Both the position numbers and the translations under genes were made by a program. Source: Myxococcota bacterium (GTDB lineage Bacteria > Myxococcota_A > UBA9160 > PR03). Taken from it: DNA of 8,778 bases. The number at the start of each line of letters is the position of its first letter. The first letter of the stretch is position 1. The stretch is taken from positions 1 through 8,778 of the forward strand of contig JASJBO010000299.1 of NCBI GenBank assembly GCA_030066475.1. Direction: 5' to 3'. This document shows, piece after piece, positions 1-6,000 of the stretch. The notes beneath the pieces were generated by a model. That model did not search any database. It was not told where the DNA came from and saw nothing but the letters and a program-made list of their open reading frames with translations.

Positions 1-3000
1 CTGGCGGCCTGGATCTCGAAGGTGCGGTTGACGCAGGCGCCCCAGGGCGGCTCGACGATGCCGACGATGGGCTCGATCGCGACGTCCTCGGGCCGCCCCC
101 CCGGGGCGCCCAGCGAGAACACCGGCGCCCGGAAGCTGGAGGAGCCCGGAGCGGGCTGGGCGTCGAAGAAGACCTCGCCGAGTGCGCCGCACGCGCCCTC
201 GAAGCCAGTCAGATTGCCGTTGGCGTGGAGCGCGGCGCACTCCAGCGGGACGTCGCTCAGGTCGTAGCCCTGGCTCGGCAGCTGGTCGACGACGTCGAAG
301 ACCGCGTCGTCGATCACCAGCAGCACGTCTCCCTGGAACGCCGTGCGGTTGCGGGTCACGAGCGCGAACTCGCCGTTCTGGCTGACGTCGATCCGGCGCG
401 GGAGGCTCACGTCGTTGATGATCTCTTCGCGCAGCACCGGCTTGATCCGCGCCGGGATCGCGAACGTCACCACGCTCGGAATGGCGTTCGTCTCGAGCTC
501 GAAGTCGGGAACCTGGACCTTGCGGAAGTCCGAGACGCTCACGCCGACGACCTGGCCCTCGAACGGGGTCGGGACCGGCCCGAGCTGGAGCGCGGCGACG
601 TTGCCGCTGCCGAACGCAGGCAGGTAGGCGAAGGGGCGGCCGTTGCGCGGGAAGCCGATGTCGATCGGGCCCAGGAAGGCGGTGTCGAGCGACCCGATCG
701 GCGGCGGGCGCTGGCCGTCGGAGGGCGCGATCAGATCGGTCGTCTGCGTCACGATCGTCGGCGGCGAGTCGTCCTCGCCGATGTCGTAGATCGAGATGTC
801 GAGGTGGGGGCCCGGCCCGGCGTTGGTCTTGTCGCCCTTCGCGACCACCCAGGCCCGGTCCTGGTTCTGCACCCGGAAGGCCGCGGGCTCGTCCATGTTG
901 GGGATCTGCACGGTCGCGATCGCCGTGAGGTAGGTCGGGGAGTCGGGCTGCTCCTCGTCGGTGTCGATCACGACGATCGAACCGCTCTGGTTGCCGGAGA
1001 ACAGTCCCTGCGCGAACAGGACGTAGGCCCGCCGACTGTCGGGCCGGAACGACACCGAGCGGCCCTCGCCTGGTGCCGAGACGGGGATCAGCTTCACGAC
1101 CTGCATCGTGCGCGTATCGATCACGGGGATCTGCCCGCTCGAGTTCGCCACGATCGCGAGGTTGCCGCTCGGCGAGACGGCCACGTCGCGCGGGAACGCG
1201 CCCACCGGCACCGGGTTGTTCTCGACCACGTTGTTGCGCGCATCGAGCCGGTAGAGCTTGCCGCCCCGGAAGTCGGTGATGTACGCGAACAGCGCGTTCC
1301 GATTGAACTCGATCGCCCAGGGCGTGATGCCGGGGAACGGAATCGGGTCGGCGCCGGCGCCCACCTCGGCCGGATCGAGTGACGTGCTCAGCTCGCGGTC
1401 TTCGATGGTCCCGTTGCGCGACGTGATGAAGGCCTTGATGCACGAATCGGGCGGGAAGCACTCCACCTCGACCGTGAACAGCAGGGACTGGGTGCGGCGC
1501 CGCTTGTTGCGGATCGTGAGCGGGCCCGTGAAGGCGTTGGAGGGCACCTTCAGCTCCAGCTCGACGATGTCCTGCGGACCGATGCCGGCGCAGCTCCCGC
1601 CCTGCCCGGTCGGGCAGCTGATCGCGGTGACCTCGGCCAGCACGATGCCGTCGGGCGGCACGCCGGCGCCCGGCTTGGCCTTGAAGGCGATGTAGTTGCG
1701 CCGGCCGAACTCGAACAGGTCGGCGGGGCTCTGGCAGCCGGCCTGGTTCGCCGTGTTGAAGCCCGGCGTCGCGAGCGTCGGCGCCGGCGTCGTGGTGAAG
1801 CACGACCGGATCACCGTCTCGGGCGCGTTCGGAAACAGGTCGCTGCCCGAGATGTAGCTCGACAGGTCGGTGTTGAAGCCCTTGCCGCGCAGGGTCGTGG
1901 TGAAGTCGCCGCTCGCGACCGTCTCGGCGGGTGCGAAGGCGGGGTCGAGCCCCTCGGCGTTGGCCTCGCTGATCGAGAAGGTGAACTCGACGATCGGCTC
2001 GGCCACGTAGACGTCGCGGAAGGCCTTGGCGAGGTTCGCGCCCTTGATCACGAGCTGGATGAACTCGATCACCTTCTTGATGGCCTTCACCAGCGGCACC
2101 TGGCCGGCCAGGTCCTTCAGCTTGTTCTCGAGCAGCGTGGTGACGGCGCTGCCCTGGAGGTTGGCGTCGCCGAAGTCCTTGGCGATCGCCTCGAACACCT
2201 CGGTGGCCGTGAACTTGGTGACCGGTCCCGGCCCCTCGGGAGCCGGGGCGAAGCCCGACTGCACCTCCTTGGTGAAGATCTCGAGCAGCTGCAGCAGCAG
2301 GTCCTTGCCGTTGAGCTTCTCCATGAAGGCCTTGAGCGCCTTGCCCACGTCCTCGGTGCTCTGCTTCTCGATCGCGGTCTGGACCGCGCCGCCCTGGCTC
2401 TGCACGGCGAGGGCTGCGGACTTGATCTTCTCGAGGACCTTCTTGGCCTTGTCGAAGGCCTTCTTGCCCTCGTCGCCGCCGGCGTTGAGGCCGCTCAGCA
2501 CCTCGAGCAGGGGAATCGCCAGCTCGTTGATCCAGGTGGCCAGCGTGGTGATGATGTACGCCTCGACCTGCTCGGTGTTGTCGAAGCGGCTGCTCGTGAA
2601 CTCGAAGTTCGCCAGCGCCTGGGCGGCCTGGAGGTCGGCGCGCGCCGACGGGCCGATCAGCTCGAGGCGGAAGGGCCCGCCGTTCACCGAGAACGGCATG
2701 TCGCCCTTCAGCTCGGTGTTCTTGTCGAACCCGTTCATGAAGAAGTTCGGCACGCCCTGGACGTTGGACGGGATCTTCTCGCCCGGGAAGACGAAGTTCT
2801 GGATGCCGGCCAGCACGGTGCCGAGCTGTGCGTGTGGCAGCAGCGGCCCGATCGAGGGATTGCTGGTGTCCTCGACCATCCCGCTCACGTAGCGGAAGAA
2901 GGTGTTGGTGACGGTGATCTTCTCGCTCGCGAGCCCGGTCACCGAGAGCCCGCTCAGCACCTGGTTGGGCTCGACCGACTCGGGGATGTTCTGGGGAACG

Positions 3001-6000
3001 GGCGGGCCCTGCGCCCAGGCCGCCGGCACGACGAGCTGCTCGATCATCCAGAGCAGGGTCCGCTCGCGCACCTGGTTGCGCGCCATCGTGTCGCCGAGGC
3101 CCTTCTGGAAGGCGATCGCGTCGTCGATGGCGCTGCCCAGCGCGTCTCCCAGAGCGTCGAGGAACTCGGGGTCGTCGGCGGCGCGCTTCAGGTACTTGGG
3201 ATCCTCGGCGAGCCCGGCGTCGATCCGGTCGCCGAGCGGGCCCGTCTTCTCGTGGATGATGTCGAACACCGGGCCGAAGCCGTCGGGCGGGATTCCGCCG
3301 AGGCCGAGCGCGAACCACACGAGGAAGTCGGCCGTCGAGCGCGGCGACAGCTCCTTGGGCGCGCTGTGCTCGGGGCTGGCGATGCCGAGCAGCACGGGGT
3401 CGCCGTCGGCGTCGACGGCGCTCAGCGCCGTCGGCACGTCCTTCGCGCACAGGAGCGAGACGTCCCCGGTCGCCGCGGGCGTCTCCGAGGTGTGCACGCC
3501 CACGTCGATGCGCAGCGCGTCGGGCGTGAGCCCGGAGCCGCTCGGGACCGACACCATGTAGTCGACCCGCTCCATGATCGTGACGACGAGGCGGTTGCTG
3601 TCCTGCTCGCCCACCCGCACCCGGATCGAGGGCGAGACCGGCAGGTCGGGCAGCACGAACGACACCGAGGCGGCGTCGACGGTCTGCGGCGTCACCGGCG
3701 TGTCCTCGAGCTTGTCGGCGTCGAGCACGATCCCGGTGCCGGCCAGGTCGGCGAAGCCCACGCCGAACACGCGGATCACGTCGCCCGGGAACACCGCGAT
3801 CTCGGAGGCGCGCGTCAGCACCGGCCCCTCGCGCACCTCGAGCTGGAGCCCGTCCGAGAGCACACCGGCGCCGGTCACGCGGACCGAGACCACGCCCGGC
3901 GCGAGCCCCTCGGGCACGAGCACGCGGATCTCGCCGGGGCCGCCGCCCACCACCTGGGCCTCGACCTCGCCGAAGCTGACGGTGTGGGCGAACGGGTCGT
4001 CGAGGAAGCCCTCGCCGGTGATCACGACCGTGTCTCCGACGCGACCGCGGCCGTCGGCGATCCCGATCTCCGGGCCGTAGTCGGCGCCCACCGCGCCGAG
4101 GAAGGCCGTGGGCCGGGGGCGCTCCTCGACCCGGATCTCGCTGCGGTCGCGGGCGCCTTCGATCGCGACCTCGACGAAGGTGGTGCCGGCGGCGCGCGCG
4201 CGCAGGGTGCCGTCGTCGGCGACCTGCACGATCGCCGGGTCGCCGGAGGTGAAGACGACGCCGTCGGACGAGCCCAGCACCCGGGCCGCGCCCCCGCGCG
4301 TCACGCCCAGCGCGCGCACCCGACCCCGGTTGCCGATGTCGCGCAGCACGATCTGGCGCGGGTCTGCGATCAGGCGGTCGATCTCGTCCTCAGCGCCGGC
4401 GACGTCCTCGGGCACCTCGAGGAACAGCGTGTCGGGCCGCGCTGCCACGTCGGTGAAGAAGACCCGCAGCACGTCGCCGCTCGCCGCGGGGATCGGGATC
4501 TCGAAGCCGCCGTCGCCGGCCGCGAAGCCCTCGCGGGTGTCGAGGCTCACGGTGTTGAGCACGGTCACCAGCGAGCCCGGCTGGGCGGCATCCGTCTCGC
4601 CGCGCACCGCGCTCTCGCCGTTGGGATCAGGCGCCGAGGCGCTGATCGCGAGCACCGCGAACTGGAAGCGCTCCACCGTCTCGGGGGCGCCCGTACCCAG
4701 CACCTCGACCGGCAGGCGGCGGTCGAGCGAGAAGCCGGCATTGCTGGCCACCTCGACGAAGCCAGTGCTCACGATGCGCGCCGCCTCGAGCAGCGACAGC
4801 TCCACGGGGAACGCGGCGCGCAGGTCGAGCACCGAGATCGCCTCGCCGGCCGGCACGTCGAAGGGCACCAGCGTCTCGCCGAGGTTGGACAGCGTCGTGA
4901 AGCGGCCGTGCAGGCCGAGGCCCGCGACCTCGGGCGGGGCCTCGCCGCGCACGGTGAAGCGCGAGGTGATCTCGAGGTACTGATCGCCGTTCGAGACGCG
5001 GCCGCCCGAGGGCACCGCCTCGGCCACGCGCTCGCCGGCCTCGTCCACGAACGCGCGCCGGACCGTCAGGCCGACCTCGGGCGGGTGCAGCGCCAGGTCC
5101 ACGCGCAGATCGACGCCGCCGGCCTCGGCGAGCGTCGGCACGCGCAGGTCGGTCCAGCCCACGTAGCCGAGTGCGGGCGCGAAGCCCACGATCCGCAGCA
5201 GGTCGCCGGGCCGCACCGGCACCGCGGCCTCGGCCTCCGCGTCGAGCGATCCGGCCAGGGCCGTCGCGTAGCGCGACACGGCGAACGGACCGAGCGGGTC
5301 GGCCACGGCGTCGAGCGCGGCCAGCGGCTCGGTGTCGAAGGCATCGTCGGCGCCGGCCGCCAGCACGAACACCTGGAGAGCGCGCGCCTCGTCGGCGCCG
5401 ATCTCGACCAGCGCGCCGTCCGGGTCGAAGCGCGTGGCCGCGCCGACCCCGACCGGCAGGCCCCGCTCGTTCACCAGCGAGACGTCGCCCGCGAGGAACA
5501 GCCGGTCCACCACGATGTCGGGCACGGGCGTGGTGCCCGCGGGCGCCGGCTCCACCAGCTCCGAGCGGTAGGCGGCGAGCTGCTCCGAGCCGTCGGCGCT
5601 CGACAGGCTCGTGGGCACCAGCGCCAGCACCCGCAGCGCGAACAGGTTGCGCTGCGGCAGCGGCAGGACGTAGCGGCCGCTCTCGTCGGTGCGGACGCGC
5701 GACTCGCTCGCGGCCACGTCCACCAGCACGTTCGGGACGCCCGCGCCTGCGGCGTCCACCACGCGGCCCTCGAGGAACGCCCGGGCGTCGCCGGGGGCGT
5801 CGAGGCCGGCGCCCGCGTCCGGGAAGAAGCCCACGAACGAGAAGTGCTCGACGCAGGGCTCGGTCGAGACGACGCTGGCGCCGTCCTCGCTCACCACGCC
5901 CGCGCACAGCTCCTCGACGTCGGAGACCGAGCCCTCGAACGAGAAGATCGTGACCGGCGTGCCGGGCGGCAGGTCCGTCCGGTTGGGGAAGCGCACCGCG

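Noticed and set aside
225..1382. 385-codon open frame on the plus strand
   Set aside because: The product is rich in Arg, Asp, Val and His with no fold signature, and it lies opposite the beta-propeller coding frame, so it is an antisense shadow.
2283..2300. Short CAG/CTG run that might be a simple-sequence repeat
   Set aside because: It encodes a Leu/Gln stretch within a helix (LLLQLL). It is too short and too imperfect for a phase-variable repeat.
3394..3416. DADGDP loop as a calcium-binding EF-hand or thrombospondin-like repeat
   Set aside because: It is a single occurrence without the rest of a calcium loop or neighbouring copies, so it cannot be supported as a binding site.
2026..4983. 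Chain of plus-strand open frames (2026-2892, 2902-3561, 3574-4080, 4108-4983)
   Set aside because: They look like a compact operon, but each is Ser/Thr/Pro-rich and lacks any recognisable family, while the opposite strand carries IPT/TIG, Big_2 and helical modules in one frame. They are antisense shadows.
4627..5907. 426-codon minus-strand open frame in another phase
   Set aside because: It is an Arg/Gly-dominated translation in a different frame from the main gene. Such products are typical of out-of-frame reading in high-GC DNA.
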